NCBI RefSeq assembly: GCF_002278135.3
Contig: NZ_CP029425.2
Location: 1,960,001 to 2,024,000, forward strand
DNA: 64,000 nt
Origin: Bradyrhizobium ottawaense
GTDB taxonomy: Bacteria; Pseudomonadota; Alphaproteobacteria; Rhizobiales; Xanthobacteraceae
Reading direction: 5' to 3'
In this document: one piece after another, positions 53,724 through 63,843 of the stretch
Position numbering within the stretch: the stretch's first letter is position 1
Layout of the letters: every line of letters begins with the position of its first letter
Translations under genes and position numbers: made by a program
The notes under the pieces: model-generated
The model's database searches: none
What the model saw: the letters and a program-made list of their open reading frames with translations, nothing else
Told to the model about the DNA's origin: nothing

Positions 53724-56273
53724 ATGGTTACGAAGTTGACGAACGGAAATGAAGCCACGGCGACCCGCCGCGATGCGTTGAAGGCAGCCGCAGCGGTTGC
53801 TGCCGCCTCGACCATCGGTGTGACGCTGCCGGATGCGGCGATCGCGCAGCCGGGGAAGACCGACGGCATCCGCTGGGACAAGGGCGTATGCCGCTTCTGC
53901 GGCACCGGCTGCGGCGTGATCGTCGGCACCAAGAACGGCAAGGTCGTGGCGACGCAAGGAGATCCCGATGCGCCGGTCAATCGCGGCCTCAACTGCATCA
54001 AGGGCTACTTCCTGTCCAAGATCATGTACGGCGAGGACCGGCTGACCCAGCCGATGCTGCGCATGAAGAACGGCAAGTTCGACAAGAACGGCGAGTTCGC
54101 GCCGATCTCGTGGGACGACGCCTTCAAGCTCATGGCCGAGAAATGGAAGACCGCGTTGAAGGCCGGTGGTCCCTCGACCGTCGGCATGTTCGGCTCGGGC
54201 CAGTGGACCATCTGGGAAGGCTACGCCGCCGCCAAGCTCTACAAGGCCGGCTTCCGCTCCAACAACCTCGATCCGAATGCGCGCCACTGCATGGCCTCGG
54301 CCGTCACCGGCTTCATGCGCACCTTCGGCATCGACGAGCCGATGGGCTGTTACGACGACATCGAGCATGCCGATGCGTTCGTGCTGTGGGGCTCGAACAT
54401 GGCGGAGATGCATCCGATCCTGTGGTCGCGCCTGACCGACCGCCGTCTGACCCATGAGGGCTGCGAAGTCCACGTGCTCTCCACCTTCGAGCACCGCTCG
54501 TTCGAGCTCGCCGACAATCCGCTGGTGTTCACCCCGCAGAGCGACATGGCGATCCTCAACTACATCCAGAACTACATCGTCAACTCCGGTGCGACGAACA
54601 AGGACTTCGTCGAGAAGCACGTCGAGTTCGCATCGACCGTGACCGACATCGGCTACGGATTGCGGCCGACGCACGCCCTCGAGATCAAGGCGCTCAACGC
54701 CTCGCACAAGGCCGGCAAGGACGGCGCGCTCGATCCGGCCGGGTTCAAGGACAAGATCGGATTCGACGAGTACAAGAGGCTGCTCGAGCCCTATACGCTC
54801 GACTATGCTCACAAGATGTCGGGCGTGCCGAAGGAGAATCTCGAGCGGCTCGCAAAGCTCTATGCCGATCCCAAGAAGAAGGTCGTCTCCTACTGGACGA
54901 TGGGCTTCAACCAGCATGCACGCGGCACGTGGGTCAACAACATGATCTACAACGTGCACCTCTTGATGGGTAAGATCTCGGAGCCCGGCAACGGCCCGTT
55001 CTCGCTGACCGGCCAGCCCTCGGCCTGCGGCACCGCGCGCGAGGTCGGCACCTTTGCCCATCGCCTGCCGGCCGATCTGGTCGTCACCAACCCGAAGCAC
55101 CGCGAGACGGCCGAGAAGGTGTGGCAGCTGCCCGAGGGCACCATCCCGGGCAACATCGGCTACCATGCCGTGCTGCAGAACCGGATGCTGAAGGACGGCA
55201 AGCTCAACGCCTATTGGGTCCAGTGCAACAACAACATGCAGACGGCCCCGAACATGAATGAGGAGGGCTATCCCGGTTATCGCAATCCGGCTGCCTTCGT
55301 CGTCGTCTCCGATCCCTATCCGACCGTGACCACGCTGGCTGCGGACCTCATCCTGCCGACGGCGATGTGGATGGAGAAGGAGGGCGCCTATGGCAATGCC
55401 GAGCGGCGCACCCAGTTCTGGCGCCAGCAGGTGAAGGCGCCGGGCGAGGCGCGCTCCGATCTCTGGCAGGTGATGGAGTTCTCCAAGTACTTCAAGATCG
55501 AGGACGTGTGGCCGGAGGAGCTGATCGCCAAGAAGCCGGAGGTGCGCGGCAAGACGCTGTTCGACGTGCTCTACGCCAACAGCGAGGTGAACAAGTTCCC
55601 GATCACCGAGTGCCAGAAGGGTTTTGACAATTCGGAGAGTGCCGCATTCGGCTTCTACGTGCAGAAGGGCCTGTTCGAGGAATACGCCAAGTTCGGCCGC
55701 GGTCACGGCCACGATCTGGCGGATTTCGAGCAGTATCACCAGGCGCGCGGCCTGCGCTGGCCGGTCGTCAGCAACAAGGAGACGCTCTGGCGCTTCCGCG
55801 AGGGCTACGATCCCTACGTCAAGCCGGGCGAGGGCGTGTCGTTCTACGGCAAGCCGGACAAGAAGGCGCGCATCATCTTCTGTCCGTTCGAGCCGGCGGC
55901 CGAAACGCCCGACAAGGAGTTCGATCTGTGGCTGTGCACCGGCCGCGTGCTGGAGCACTGGCATTCCGGCTCGATGACGCGCCGCGTCCCCGAGCTGCAC
56001 CGTGCCGTGCCGGCCGCGACGCTGTTCATGCATCCGGACGACGCGGCCGAGCGCAAGCTGTTGCGCGGACAGCCGGTGAAGATCCAGACGCGGCGCGGCG
56101 AGGTGGTCACGCGGGTCGAGACCAAGGGCCGCAACAAGCCGCCGCGGGGCCTCGTCTACTTCCCGTTCTTCGACGAAAGCCAGCTCGCCAACCAGCTCAC
56201 GCTCGATGCGACCTGTCCGATCTCGAAGGAGACCGACTTCAAGAAGTGCGCCTGCCGCGTGACGTCGGCCTAA
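53724..56273 (+). CDS. napA: periplasmic nitrate reductase catalytic subunit NapA (copy 1)
   Basis: Molybdoenzyme of 849 residues reducing nitrate to nitrite in the periplasm. A Tat signal ([20 protein letters not shown]) precedes the 4Fe-4S cysteines C56, C59, C63 and C91 and the invariant Lys93. The molybdenum ligand is Cys189 in [29 protein letters not shown] and [20 protein letters not shown] are molybdopterin-site blocks. The ATG at 53724 is preferred over an open frame to 53694. Partners are NapGH and NapBC downstream. It differs from the NapA encoded at 60988-63492. Confidence 0.97.
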   Translation: MVTKLTNGNEATATRRDALKAAAAVAAASTIGVTLPDAAIAQPGKTDGIRWDKGVCRFCGTGCGVIVGTKNGKVVATQGDPDAPVNRGLNCIKGYFLSKIMYGEDRLTQPMLRMKNGKFDKNGEFAPISWDDAFKLMAEKWKTALKAGGPSTVGMFGSGQWTIWEGYAAAKLYKAGFRSNNLDPNARHCMASAVTGFMRTFGIDEPMGCYDDIEHADAFVLWGSNMAEMHPILWSRLTDRRLTHEGCEVHVLSTFEHRSFELADNPLVFTPQSDMAILNYIQNYIVNSGATNKDFVEKHVEFASTVTDIGYGLRPTHALEIKALNASHKAGKDGALDPAGFKDKIGFDEYKRLLEPYTLDYAHKMSGVPKENLERLAKLYADPKKKVVSYWTMGFNQHARGTWVNNMIYNVHLLMGKISEPGNGPFSLTGQPSACGTAREVGTFAHRLPADLVVTNPKHRETAEKVWQLPEGTIPGNIGYHAVLQNRMLKDGKLNAYWVQCNNNMQTAPNMNEEGYPGYRNPAAFVVVSDPYPTVTTLAADLILPTAMWMEKEGAYGNAERRTQFWRQQVKAPGEARSDLWQVMEFSKYFKIEDVWPEELIAKKPEVRGKTLFDVLYANSEVNKFPITECQKGFDNSESAAFGFYVQKGLFEEYAKFGRGHGHDLADFEQYHQARGLRWPVVSNKETLWRFREGYDPYVKPGEGVSFYGKPDKKARIIFCPFEPAAETPDKEFDLWLCTGRVLEHWHSGSMTRRVPELHRAVPAATLFMHPDDAAERKLLRGQPVKIQTRRGEVVTRVETKGRNKPPRGLVYFPFFDESQLANQLTLDATCPISKETDFKKCACRVTSA

Positions 56274-56291
56274 ACCCTCGATGGACGAGCC

Positions 56292-57056
56292 ATGTCGGAT
56301 TCCAGCTCAGGCATCCCGCGCGATCCGCGCCGCCGCAAGGCGCTGCAGGATATGACGCGTTTCGGCGGCGGCGCAGCCGTCGCCGCAACGATGCTGACGG
56401 CATTCGGCGTGTCCTCGCGGGCCAAGCCAGCGCAGACGCTGCGGCCGCCGGGTGCGCTGCCCGAGAAGGATTTTCTGGCGGCCTGCGTCCGTTGCGGCCT
56501 GTGCGTTCGCGACTGTCCTTACGACACCCTGAAGCTGGCGGACTGGGCCGACGGGCCCGCGATGGGAACGCCGTTCTACGTCGCCCGCAACGTGCCTTGC
56601 GAGATGTGCGACACCATTCCCTGCGTCAAGGCCTGCCCGACCGGCGCGCTCGAGCATGCGCTGACCGACATCGCGAAGGCCAAGATGGGCGTCGCGGTGA
56701 TCACCAGCCGCGAGACCTGCCTCAATCTGCAGGGCTTGCGCTGCGACGTCTGCTATCGGGTCTGTCCGGCCATCGACAAGGCGATCACGCTCGAGGTCTC
56801 GCACAATGCGCGCACGACCAAGCACGCGATCTTCGAGCCGGTCGTTCACGCCGAGTCCTGCACCGGCTGCGGCAAGTGCGAGAAGTCCTGCGTGCTGACC
56901 GATGCCGCGATCAAGGTGCTGCCGATCGAGGTGGCCGCGCTGAAGCAGGATGCGCACTACAAGCGCGGCTGGGAAGAGAAGTCCAGGGCCGGCGGAGCCC
57001 TGGTCGACGCGCCGCTCAAGCTGCCGGTGCGCAGACCCGAGGGAGGCACGCCATGA
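56292..57056 (+). CDS. napG: NapG, periplasmic iron-sulfur protein
   Basis: Ferredoxin-type protein of 254 residues (MauM/NapG family). The N-terminal RRKALQDMTRFGGGAAVAAT is Tat-like. Four 4Fe-4S motifs follow: CVRCGLCVRDCP (about 58-69), CEMCDTIPCVKACP, CDVCYRVCP and CTGCGKCEKSC. It passes electrons from NapH toward NapC or NapA. Its stop overlaps the napH ATG. It is absent from the second nap cluster. Confidence 0.94.
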   Translation: MSDSSSGIPRDPRRRKALQDMTRFGGGAAVAATMLTAFGVSSRAKPAQTLRPPGALPEKDFLAACVRCGLCVRDCPYDTLKLADWADGPAMGTPFYVARNVPCEMCDTIPCVKACPTGALEHALTDIAKAKMGVAVITSRETCLNLQGLRCDVCYRVCPAIDKAITLEVSHNARTTKHAIFEPVVHAESCTGCGKCEKSCVLTDAAIKVLPIEVAALKQDAHYKRGWEEKSRAGGALVDAPLKLPVRRPEGGTP

Positions 57057-57997
57057 CGGCGAATGCCAGGCCTTATGTCGAAGCGCGCGCGGTCAAGGGA
57101 CTTTGGGCCGCCTCGCGGTTTCTGGTGCTGCGGCGGGCGAGCCAGCTGTTCTTCCTCGCGCTGTTCCTGTCGGGACCGCTTCTGGGCGTCTGGATCGCCA
57201 AGGGCACGCTGGCCTCGTCGATGACGCTCGGCACGCTGCCCCTGACCGATCCCTTCGTCTTGCTGCAATCGCTCGCGGCGCGCCATTGGCCCGAGGGCCT
57301 CTCGGTGATCGGCGCCGCGATCGTGCTCGCCGCCTATCTGCTGTTCGGCGGCCGGACCTATTGCTCCTGGGTCTGCCCGGTCAATCCGGCGACCGATCTT
57401 GCTGCCTGGCTGCGGCGGCGGCTGGGCATCACCTTCACGGCCAAGATCCGCCCGGAGCTCAGGCTCTATTTCGTCGGCGCGGTGCTCGCGGCCTCCGCAC
57501 TATCAGGGTCGATCGCCTGGGAGCTGATCAACCCGGTGACGGCGCTGCATCGCGCGCTGGTGTTCGGTCTCTGGTTCGGCGCCGGCGGCACCGCGGCGAT
57601 CTTCGTGTTCGATCTCCTCGTCGCCAGGCACGGCTGGTGCGGTCATCTCTGTCCCGTCGGCGCGTTCTACGGCCAAATCGGCAAGGTCGCGCTGCTGCGC
57701 GTCACCGCCGACAACCGTGCCGCCTGCAACGACTGCATGGATTGCTTCGCCGTCTGTCCGGAGCCGCATGTCATCGGCCCCGCGCTCAGGGGCGAGCGCA
57801 GCGGCGCCACGCCGGTCATCATTGCGGGCGATTGCACGCTCTGCGGAGCCTGCATCGACGTCTGCTCCAAGCAGGTCTTTCATCTCGGTCTGCGCGGCCG
57901 CAATGCGGCGCGTCCGGACCCCTCCATGACCGCGCCATCGCCAGCGGCGCGCGTCGTCTCTTCCCAGCCGGCCGTCCTTGAAAGGGACCTCCCATGA
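57053..57997 (+). CDS. napH: NapH, quinol dehydrogenase membrane component
   Basis: Inner-membrane protein of 314 residues with four helices, oxidising quinol for the nitrate reductase. The conserved cysteine motifs TYCSWVCPVNP and GWCGHLCPVGA occur in the cytoplasmic loops; two 4Fe-4S motifs, CNDCMDCFAVCPEP and CTLCGACIDVCSKQ, are near the C-terminus. It overlaps both neighbours by 4 bp (napG TGA, napB ATG). Length matches the family. Confidence 0.94.
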   Translation: MTANARPYVEARAVKGLWAASRFLVLRRASQLFFLALFLSGPLLGVWIAKGTLASSMTLGTLPLTDPFVLLQSLAARHWPEGLSVIGAAIVLAAYLLFGGRTYCSWVCPVNPATDLAAWLRRRLGITFTAKIRPELRLYFVGAVLAASALSGSIAWELINPVTALHRALVFGLWFGAGGTAAIFVFDLLVARHGWCGHLCPVGAFYGQIGKVALLRVTADNRAACNDCMDCFAVCPEPHVIGPALRGERSGATPVIIAGDCTLCGACIDVCSKQVFHLGLRGRNAARPDPSMTAPSPAARVVSSQPAVLERDLP

Positions 57998-58461
57998 CGT
58001 TTGTTCGACTGATTCCGTTGATCGCGGCGGCGGCCGTCGCCGTCGCAGTTGCAATTCCGTTCGCGGTGTCGGGCCCGCTTGCGCAGGAGGCCAAGCAGCC
58101 CAAGGCGCTGCGCGAGGCCCCGCTGACCGAGATGTCGGCGCCGCCCGACGTGACCAAGCAGTCGGTGCCGGCGAGCGGCTTCGAGCGCGCCTATCGCCAG
58201 CAGCCGCCGCTGATCCCCCACAAGATCGACGGCTACCAGATCACGACGGAGAACAACGCGTGCATGGGCTGCCACGACTGGCCCGGCAATACGCGCGTCA
58301 ACGCGCCGAAGATCTCGGAGACGCATTACGTCGACCGCCAGGGCGTGCGGCTCGATAAGGTCGCCGGCACGCGTTACTTCTGCCAGCAATGCCACGTGCC
58401 GCAGGCCGACGCGAAGCCGCTGGTCGGCAACATCTTCCAGAACGCGACGCAGGCGAAGTGA
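57994..58461 (+). CDS. napB: NapB, diheme cytochrome c subunit (copy 1)
   Basis: Electron-transfer subunit of NapA, 155 residues, with a signal peptide (LIPLIAAAAVAVAVAIPF). Two c-type heme motifs are CMGCH and CQQCH, in the contexts ENNACMGCHDWPGN and YFCQQCHVPQADAK. The segment QQPPLIPHKIDGYQI is a family marker. Follows napH and precedes napC. Confidence 0.95.
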   Translation: MTFVRLIPLIAAAAVAVAVAIPFAVSGPLAQEAKQPKALREAPLTEMSAPPDVTKQSVPASGFERAYRQQPPLIPHKIDGYQITTENNACMGCHDWPGNTRVNAPKISETHYVDRQGVRLDKVAGTRYFCQQCHVPQADAKPLVGNIFQNATQAK

Positions 58462-58468
58462 GGCTGAC

Positions 58469-59185
58469 ATGCAGGACACCAGCACTTCTGCCGCCGTCGC
58501 AGCAGCGCAGCCGGGTCGCCTGAAACGGCTGTGGCGATGGTTCTTCTCGCCGACCGCGCGCTACGCCTGGGGACTGATCGCCATCGTCGCATTCGCCGGC
58601 GGCGTCCTGTTCTGGGGCGGCTTCAACTGGGCGATGGAGCTGACGAACAACGAGCAGTTCTGCATCTCCTGTCACGAGATGAAGGAAAACGTCTATCTCG
58701 AATACCGCAACACGGTTCACTATTCGAACCGCACCGGCGTGCGCGCCAGCTGTCCGGATTGCCACGTGCCGAAGGAATGGAGCCACAAGGTCGTCCGCAA
58801 GATCCAGGCCTCGAACGAGGTGCTGCACAAGATCCTCGGCACCATCGGCACGCCCGAGAAGTTCAACGCCCACCGCATCGACCTTGCCAAGAGCGTGTGG
58901 CGCGGCATGAAGACGACGGATTCGCGTGAGTGCCGCAACTGCCACAAGTTCGACCACATGGAGTATGCGGTGCAGGAGCCGCGCGCCTCCAAGCTGCACC
59001 AGACCGCGTTCGCGCAGGGGAAGACCTGCATCGATTGCCACCAGGGCATCGCGCACAAGCTGCCGCCCAAGGCGCAGGAGGGATATCGCGATATGCTCGA
59101 GCATATCGACGAGGTCGGCCCCGTGCAGCGCATGATCGACTTCCTGCAGGATGCCGACGTCGCCAAGGCGAAGGCGGCGAGGTGA
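58469..59185 (+). CDS. napC: NapC/NirT tetraheme cytochrome c (copy 1)
   Basis: Membrane-anchored tetraheme protein of 238 residues that moves electrons from quinol to NapB. One N-terminal helix (about 32-54) precedes heme motifs CISCH, CPDCH, CRNCH and CIDCH. Landmarks are EQFCISCHEMKENVYLEY, VRASCPDCHVPKEWSHKV and HKLPPKAQEG. Its stop shares one base with the next ATG (TGATG), coupling it to the DUF2478 gene. Confidence 0.95.
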   Translation: MQDTSTSAAVAAAQPGRLKRLWRWFFSPTARYAWGLIAIVAFAGGVLFWGGFNWAMELTNNEQFCISCHEMKENVYLEYRNTVHYSNRTGVRASCPDCHVPKEWSHKVVRKIQASNEVLHKILGTIGTPEKFNAHRIDLAKSVWRGMKTTDSRECRNCHKFDHMEYAVQEPRASKLHQTAFAQGKTCIDCHQGIAHKLPPKAQEGYRDMLEHIDEVGPVQRMIDFLQDADVAKAKAAR

Positions 59186-59802
59186 TGGACATGCTTCAGC
59201 AATCCCGCGATACGGCGGATAGCGCGCCCCGGCCTTCCGCCGCCGTCAGCGTTGCCCTGGTCTATGATTCGGGCCCGGCCGTGAACCGGTGGTTCGCCGG
59301 TCTCGTCACCGAGCTTCGCGGCTCGGGCAAGAGCCTGGCCGGCCTGATCCAGGAGGACGTGCCGCAGCCGGGTCGCACACGCTGCGACATGGTTCTGCAC
59401 GAGCTCGCCACCGGCCGGTCGATGTCGATCTCCGAGGATCTCGGCGCAGGTGCGACCTCCTGCCGTCTGTCCACGCCGCGCCTGCTCGAAGCGGCGCAAC
59501 TGGTCGAAGCCCAGCTCGCCGACGCCGAGATCGTGTTTCTCAACAAGTTCGGCAAGGCCGAGGCGGAAGGCGGAGGGCTGCGCGACCTGATTGCCCATTG
59601 CATCGAGTCCGGCAAGAGCCTCGTGATCGGCGTTCCCAGCGGCAATCAGCAAGCCTGGACCGATTTCTGCGGCGAGTATTTCAGGACGGTCGCGGCAACG
59701 CCGGAGCCGAGCCAGGAGGCGATCGCGGCTCTTGCAGCTCTGCTCGGTCAGCCCAAGACTGGTAGCGCGAAGGCCGGCAGCGAGCAGCTACACGTGGCCT
59801 GA
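59185..59802 (+). CDS. DUF2478 protein in the nap operon
   Basis: Cytoplasmic protein of 205 residues. The DUF2478 signature is visible: VALVYDSGPAVNRWFAGLVT, VAGLIQEDVP-like SLAGLIQEDVPQ, CDMVLHELATGRSMSISEDL, GAGATSCRL and FLNKFGKAEAEGGGLRDLI. The order matches the THEP1-type NTPase layout, but the N-terminal loop lacks a Walker A lysine. Family members often lie near molybdenum genes, from memory. Its ATG overlaps the napC TGA, so it is translated with the reductase genes; a role in molybdenum cofactor supply is plausible. The function is unknown. Confidence 0.82.
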   Translation: MDMLQQSRDTADSAPRPSAAVSVALVYDSGPAVNRWFAGLVTELRGSGKSLAGLIQEDVPQPGRTRCDMVLHELATGRSMSISEDLGAGATSCRLSTPRLLEAAQLVEAQLADAEIVFLNKFGKAEAEGGGLRDLIAHCIESGKSLVIGVPSGNQQAWTDFCGEYFRTVAATPEPSQEAIAALAALLGQPKTGSAKAGSEQLHVA

Positions 59803-59844
59803 GGCCGCCTCCCGGCTCGTCCCACCGGACCGGCGGGCGCCATT

Positions 59845-59868
59845 GCTCCCGCTGGTTCAAGCGGGGGC
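59845..59868. terminator. hairpin between the two convergent nap operons
   Basis: Stem GCTCCCGCT pairs with AGCGGGGGC around GGTTCA (one mismatched pair). It lies in the 73-bp gap where the plus-strand and minus-strand nap operons meet. No T-tract follows, so termination efficiency is uncertain. Confidence 0.5.
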
Positions 59869-59875
59869 GGAAGCG

Positions 59876-60517
59876 CTATTGCCAGCCGGGAACGCCGCGC
59901 ATGTCGGGCAGCTTGTGGGCAATGCCCTTGTGGCAATCGATGCAGGTCTTCTCGCCGCTGAACAGGTAGCGCTGATGCGCAACCGAGGCCCGCGGCGACT
60001 GCTTCGTGATGTCCATGGAATCCGCGCTGTGGCAGTTGCGGCATTCCAGTGAATCGTTGGCCTTGAAGCGCGCCCATTCATGCGCGGCCAGCTCGAGCCG
60101 GTGATCCATGAATTTCTCGCGGGTGTCGATCGTGCCGAAGATCTTGCCCCAGACTTCCTTGGACGCCTGCATCTTGCGCGCGATCTTGTCGGTCCAGTTG
60201 TGCGGCACGTGGCAGTCCGGACAGGTGGCGCGGACACCGGAGCGGTTGGAGAAGTGGATGGTGGACTTCAGCTCCGCATAGACGTTGTCCTTCATTTCGT
60301 GACAGCCGGTGCAGAACTTTTCGGTGTTGGTCAGTTCCAGCGCGGTGTTGAAGCCGCCCCAGAAGATGACGCCCGCCACGAAGCCCGCGAGCACGAGCGT
60401 GCCGAGCGCGAACACAGAGCTCGGGCGCCTCAGCACGCCCCAGAGCTCGAGCACAAAGCTCCAGGTTCGCGCGATGAAGCCGCGCCTGGGCTTGGACTCC
60501 TCCGTGGTCGCGCTCAT
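59876..60517 (-). CDS. napC: NapC/NirT tetraheme cytochrome c (copy 2)
   Basis: Membrane-anchored tetraheme cytochrome of 213 residues, last gene of the napEDABC operon. The N-terminal helix is at about 37-58. Heme motifs are CTGCH ([18 protein letters not shown]), CPDCH, CRNCH and CIDCH. It is shorter than copy 1, mainly at the C-terminus, which ends MRGVPGWQ. The start overlaps the napB stop by 4 bp. Confidence 0.95.
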   Translation of the reverse strand: MSATTEESKPRRGFIARTWSFVLELWGVLRRPSSVFALGTLVLAGFVAGVIFWGGFNTALELTNTEKFCTGCHEMKDNVYAELKSTIHFSNRSGVRATCPDCHVPHNWTDKIARKMQASKEVWGKIFGTIDTREKFMDHRLELAAHEWARFKANDSLECRNCHSADSMDITKQSPRASVAHQRYLFSGEKTCIDCHKGIAHKLPDMRGVPGWQ

Positions 60518-60984
60518 CGGCGGCCACCGGGGCTTGCGCGCGAGAGCAGCGTGTCGATGTCGACGAAGTCGTTGCTCACGGGCGGATTGGCGGTGTTCTG
60601 CGGCACGTGACACTCCGTGCAGAAGAAGCGACGCGGCGAGATCGAGGCCAGGAACTGGCCGTCGCGGTCCATGAAGTGGGTGATCGAGACCATCGGCGCC
60701 TGCGACTCCGCCGTGCGCGCGCGGGCATGGCAGGACAGGCACTTGTTGCCGTTGAGGTCGATCTGGTAGCCGTCGATCGTATGCGGGATCACCGGCGGCT
60801 GCTCCGGGTAGTTGCGCGTCTCCTTCTCGGAGGTGTTGCGGTTCGGCAGCATCGTCGGCGCCGGCCCTTCGTCGTTAAGCGGGGTCGGGCCGCGCAGGCC
60901 TGAATTGAGCGTCTGCGCGGTCAGCGCGCTCGCCCCCGCGGCAATCGCGAGCGCCAGCACGGCAATGCCAAGTCGCTTCATCAT
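60514..60984 (-). CDS. napB: NapB, diheme cytochrome c subunit (copy 2)
   Basis: Protein of 156 residues with a signal peptide ([20 protein letters not shown]). Heme motifs are CLSCH and CTECH, and [17 protein letters not shown] is the family marker. It starts 3 bp after the napA stop codon and overlaps napC. It transfers electrons from NapC to the NapA encoded upstream. Confidence 0.95.
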   Translation of the reverse strand: MMKRLGIAVLALAIAAGASALTAQTLNSGLRGPTPLNDEGPAPTMLPNRNTSEKETRNYPEQPPVIPHTIDGYQIDLNGNKCLSCHARARTAESQAPMVSITHFMDRDGQFLASISPRRFFCTECHVPQNTANPPVSNDFVDIDTLLSRASPGGRR

Positions 60985-60987
60985 GGC

Positions 60988-63492
60988 TCACACCCGCTCG
61001 ATGCGCACGGCGCATTTCTTGTAGTCGGTTTGCAGCGAGATCGGATCGGTGGCGTCCAGCGTCACCTTGTTGATCAGCTTGGATTCGTCGAACCACGGCA
61101 CGAAGACCAGCCCACGCGGCGGCCGGTCGCGGCCGCGTGTCTCGACACGGGCGCGGATGAAGCCGCGCCGCGAGACCACCTTCACTTCGTCGCCGCGACG
61201 GAACTTGGCCTCCTGCGCATCGTCCGGGTGCATGAAGCACACGGCCTCGGGGAAGGCCTTGTAGAGCTCGGGCACGCGGCGCGTCATGGTGCCGGAATGC
61301 CAGTGCTCCAGCACGCGGCCGGTCGAGAGCCAGAACGGATATTCGCCGTCGGGCGATTCCGCCGGCGGCTCGTAGGGCAGGGCGAAGATGCGCGCCTTGC
61401 CGTCCGGATAGCCGTAGAACTGCACGTCGGTGCCCTGCTTGACGTAGGGGTCGCTGCCCTCGCGGAAACGCCATTTGGTTTCCTGGCCGTTGACGACAGG
61501 CCAGCGCAGGCCGCGCTCGCGGTGATAGGTCTCGAACGGCGCGAGGTCGTGGCCGTGGCCGCGGCCGAACGAGGCGTATTCTTCGAAGAGTCCCTTCTGC
61601 ACGTAGAAGCCGAATGCTTTGGATTCCTCGTTGGCGTAGCCCTCCTCGATCTCGGAGGTCGGGAATTTGTCGACCTGGCCGTTCTTGTAGAGCACGTCGA
61701 ACAGGGTCTTGCCGCGAACCTCGGGTTTCTTGGCGATCAGCTCCTCGGGCCAGACCTCCTCGATCTTGAAGCGCTTGGAAAACTCCATGAGCTGCCAGAG
61801 ATCGGACTTCGCCTCGCCGGGCGCGTTGACGAGCTGGTGCCAGAACTGCGTGCGCCGCTCGGCGTTGCCGTAAGCGCCCTCCTTCTCCACCCACATCGCG
61901 GTCGGCAGGATCAGGTCGGCGGCCAGGGCCGTCACCGACGGATAGGCGTCCGAGACCACGATGAAATTGTCGGGATTACGGAAGCCCGGATAGGTCTCCT
62001 CGTTGGTGTTGGGGCCGGCCTGGAGATTGTTGTTGACCTGCACCCAATAGGCGTTGATGAGGCCGTCCTTCAGCATCCGGCTCTGCAACACGGCATGTGC
62101 GCCGGGCTTGTCGGGAATGGTGCCCTCGGGCAGCAGCCAGAGATGCTCGGCGTGGTCGCGGTGCTGCTTGTTGGTCACCACCATGTCGGCGGGGAGGCGG
62201 TGCGAGAAGGTGCCGACCTCGCGCGCGGTGCCGCAGGCGGAGGGCTGCCCGGTCAGCGAGAACGGGCTGTTGCCGGGCGAGGAGATCTTTCCGGTCAACA
62301 GATGGATGTTGTAGACGAGGTTGTTGCACCAGACGCCGCGGGTGTGCTGGTTGAAGCCCATGGTCCAGAACGAGACCACCTTGGTCTTCGGGTCGGCATA
62401 GAGCTCGGCCAGCGCCTCGAGGCGGTTCAGCGGCACGCCGGACATCTCCGCCGCTTTCTCCAGCGTGTAGTCCGAGACGAACTTGACGAATTCGTCGTAG
62501 CTCATGTCGGTGGAGTCATTGGCCTTCGCCGCACCCGTCGCCTTCTTCTGCAGCGGATGCTCGGGCCGCAGGCCGTAGCCGATGTCGGTCTGGCCGCGCC
62601 TGAAGATGGTGTGTGCGGCGACGAAGTCCTTGTGGACCCGGCCGGTCTTGATGATGTGATGGGCGATGGCGTTGAGAATGTAGAGGTCGGTTTGCGGCTT
62701 GAACACCATGCCGATGTCGGCGAGGTCGAACGAGCGGTGCTCGAAGGTCGAGAGCACGGCGACGCGGACATGCGGCGCCGAGAGCCGGCGGTCGGCGAGG
62801 CGCGTCCACAGGATGGGGTGCATCTCCGCCATGTTGGAGCCCCACAGCACGAAGGCGTCGGTCGCCTCGATGTCGTCGTAGCAGCCGGCCGGCTCGTCGA
62901 TGCCGAAGGTGCGCATCATGCCGGCGACGGCCGAAGCCATGCAGTGCCGCGCGTTGGGATCGATGTTGTTGGTGCGGAAGCCGGCCTTGAACAGTTTCGA
63001 GGCGGCATAGCCTTCCCAGATCGTCCACTGGCCCGAGCCGAACATGGCGACGCCGTTCGGTCCGCGCTTCTTCATCGCCTCCTTCCACTTCACCTCCATG
63101 ATGTCGAAGGCTTCGGTCCAGGACACGGGCGTGAACTCGCCGTTCTTGTCGTATTTGCCGTTCGCCTTGCGCAGCATCGGCTGCGTCAGGCGGTCGTGGC
63201 CGTACATGATCTTGGAGAGGAAATAGCCTTTGACGCAGTTGAGGCCGCGATTGACCTCGGCCTTGATGTCGCCGTGGGTCGCGACCACGCGGTTGTCCTT
63301 GGTGGCGACCATCACGGAGCAGCCGGTGCCGCAGAAGCGGCAGGCGGCCTTGTCCCATTTCAATTCGCTCGCCTCCCGCTCGGCGGCGAGATTGGCGGCG
63401 AGCGCCGGGACCGGCATGCCGGCAGCGGCGGCCGCGATCGCGGCAGCCTCCAGCTTCAGCATCTGGCGGCGGTCGAGCTTTGGCGATGTCAT
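60988..63492 (-). CDS. napA: periplasmic nitrate reductase catalytic subunit NapA (copy 2)
   Basis: Molybdoenzyme of 834 residues, second nitrate reductase of the window. The Tat signal reads [20 protein letters not shown]. The 4Fe-4S cysteines are C51, C54, C58 and C86, with Lys88, and the molybdenum ligand is Cys184 in NARHCMASA. Further blocks are [20 protein letters not shown] and [20 protein letters not shown]. It belongs to a napEDABC operon, the layout known from B. japonicum, where electrons come through NapC only. Confidence 0.97.
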   Translation of the reverse strand: MTSPKLDRRQMLKLEAAAIAAAAAGMPVPALAANLAAEREASELKWDKAACRFCGTGCSVMVATKDNRVVATHGDIKAEVNRGLNCVKGYFLSKIMYGHDRLTQPMLRKANGKYDKNGEFTPVSWTEAFDIMEVKWKEAMKKRGPNGVAMFGSGQWTIWEGYAASKLFKAGFRTNNIDPNARHCMASAVAGMMRTFGIDEPAGCYDDIEATDAFVLWGSNMAEMHPILWTRLADRRLSAPHVRVAVLSTFEHRSFDLADIGMVFKPQTDLYILNAIAHHIIKTGRVHKDFVAAHTIFRRGQTDIGYGLRPEHPLQKKATGAAKANDSTDMSYDEFVKFVSDYTLEKAAEMSGVPLNRLEALAELYADPKTKVVSFWTMGFNQHTRGVWCNNLVYNIHLLTGKISSPGNSPFSLTGQPSACGTAREVGTFSHRLPADMVVTNKQHRDHAEHLWLLPEGTIPDKPGAHAVLQSRMLKDGLINAYWVQVNNNLQAGPNTNEETYPGFRNPDNFIVVSDAYPSVTALAADLILPTAMWVEKEGAYGNAERRTQFWHQLVNAPGEAKSDLWQLMEFSKRFKIEEVWPEELIAKKPEVRGKTLFDVLYKNGQVDKFPTSEIEEGYANEESKAFGFYVQKGLFEEYASFGRGHGHDLAPFETYHRERGLRWPVVNGQETKWRFREGSDPYVKQGTDVQFYGYPDGKARIFALPYEPPAESPDGEYPFWLSTGRVLEHWHSGTMTRRVPELYKAFPEAVCFMHPDDAQEAKFRRGDEVKVVSRRGFIRARVETRGRDRPPRGLVFVPWFDESKLINKVTLDATDPISLQTDYKKCAVRIERV

Positions 63493-63509
63493 GATGGCTC
63501 TCCCGGTCT

Positions 63510-63824
63510 TTAGGCGGTTTCGATGGCGTGGAAGACGAGCGCCGCGGAATAAACGTGTCGCAGGGATTGGATGGTGTTGAGCATGGTGCCGAGGCTGCCG
63601 GCGTCCAGCGCCTCGGCCACGACCACGAGCTTGCCACGCACGTCGCGGCCGTAAATCTCGCAGCCCGCGAGGGCGGTGATGTCGGCTTCGACGTCGGCGA
63701 GATGCTCGGGGCGCGCCTGCACCACGATACTGGCAATCTCGCCCCCGGGCGGGGGCACGATGCGGTCGGCGCCGAGCACCTGTCCCGTGATCAGCGCGCG
63801 ACGGTTGAGTTTGGCTTGGGCCAT
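63510..63824 (-). CDS. napD: NapD, NapA maturation chaperone (copy 2)
   Basis: Cytoplasmic protein of 104 residues that binds the NapA signal peptide. It holds the NapD core [40 protein letters not shown] and [12 protein letters not shown]. An unusual N-terminal extension ([20 protein letters not shown]) resembles the start of NapF. It lies between napE and napA. Confidence 0.92.
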   Translation of the reverse strand: MAQAKLNRRALITGQVLGADRIVPPPGGEIASIVVQARPEHLADVEADITALAGCEIYGRDVRGKLVVVAEALDAGSLGTMLNTIQSLRHVYSAALVFHAIETA

Positions 63825-63843
63825 ATGCCTGCCTTTCTGGATA

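Noticed and set aside
53586..56033. 815-residue open frame on the minus strand opposite napA copy 1
   Set aside because: Shadow of NapA; composition is dominated by Val/Leu/Arg/His without domain features.
55928..57052. long plus-strand frame leading into napH
   Set aside because: Only the part from 57053 encodes NapH; upstream codons are the out-of-frame shadow of napA and napG.
61030..63513. 827-residue open frame on the plus strand opposite napA copy 2
   Set aside because: It is antisense to a clear NapA, has Arg/His/Leu-rich low-complexity composition typical of GC-rich shadow frames, and shows no family motif.
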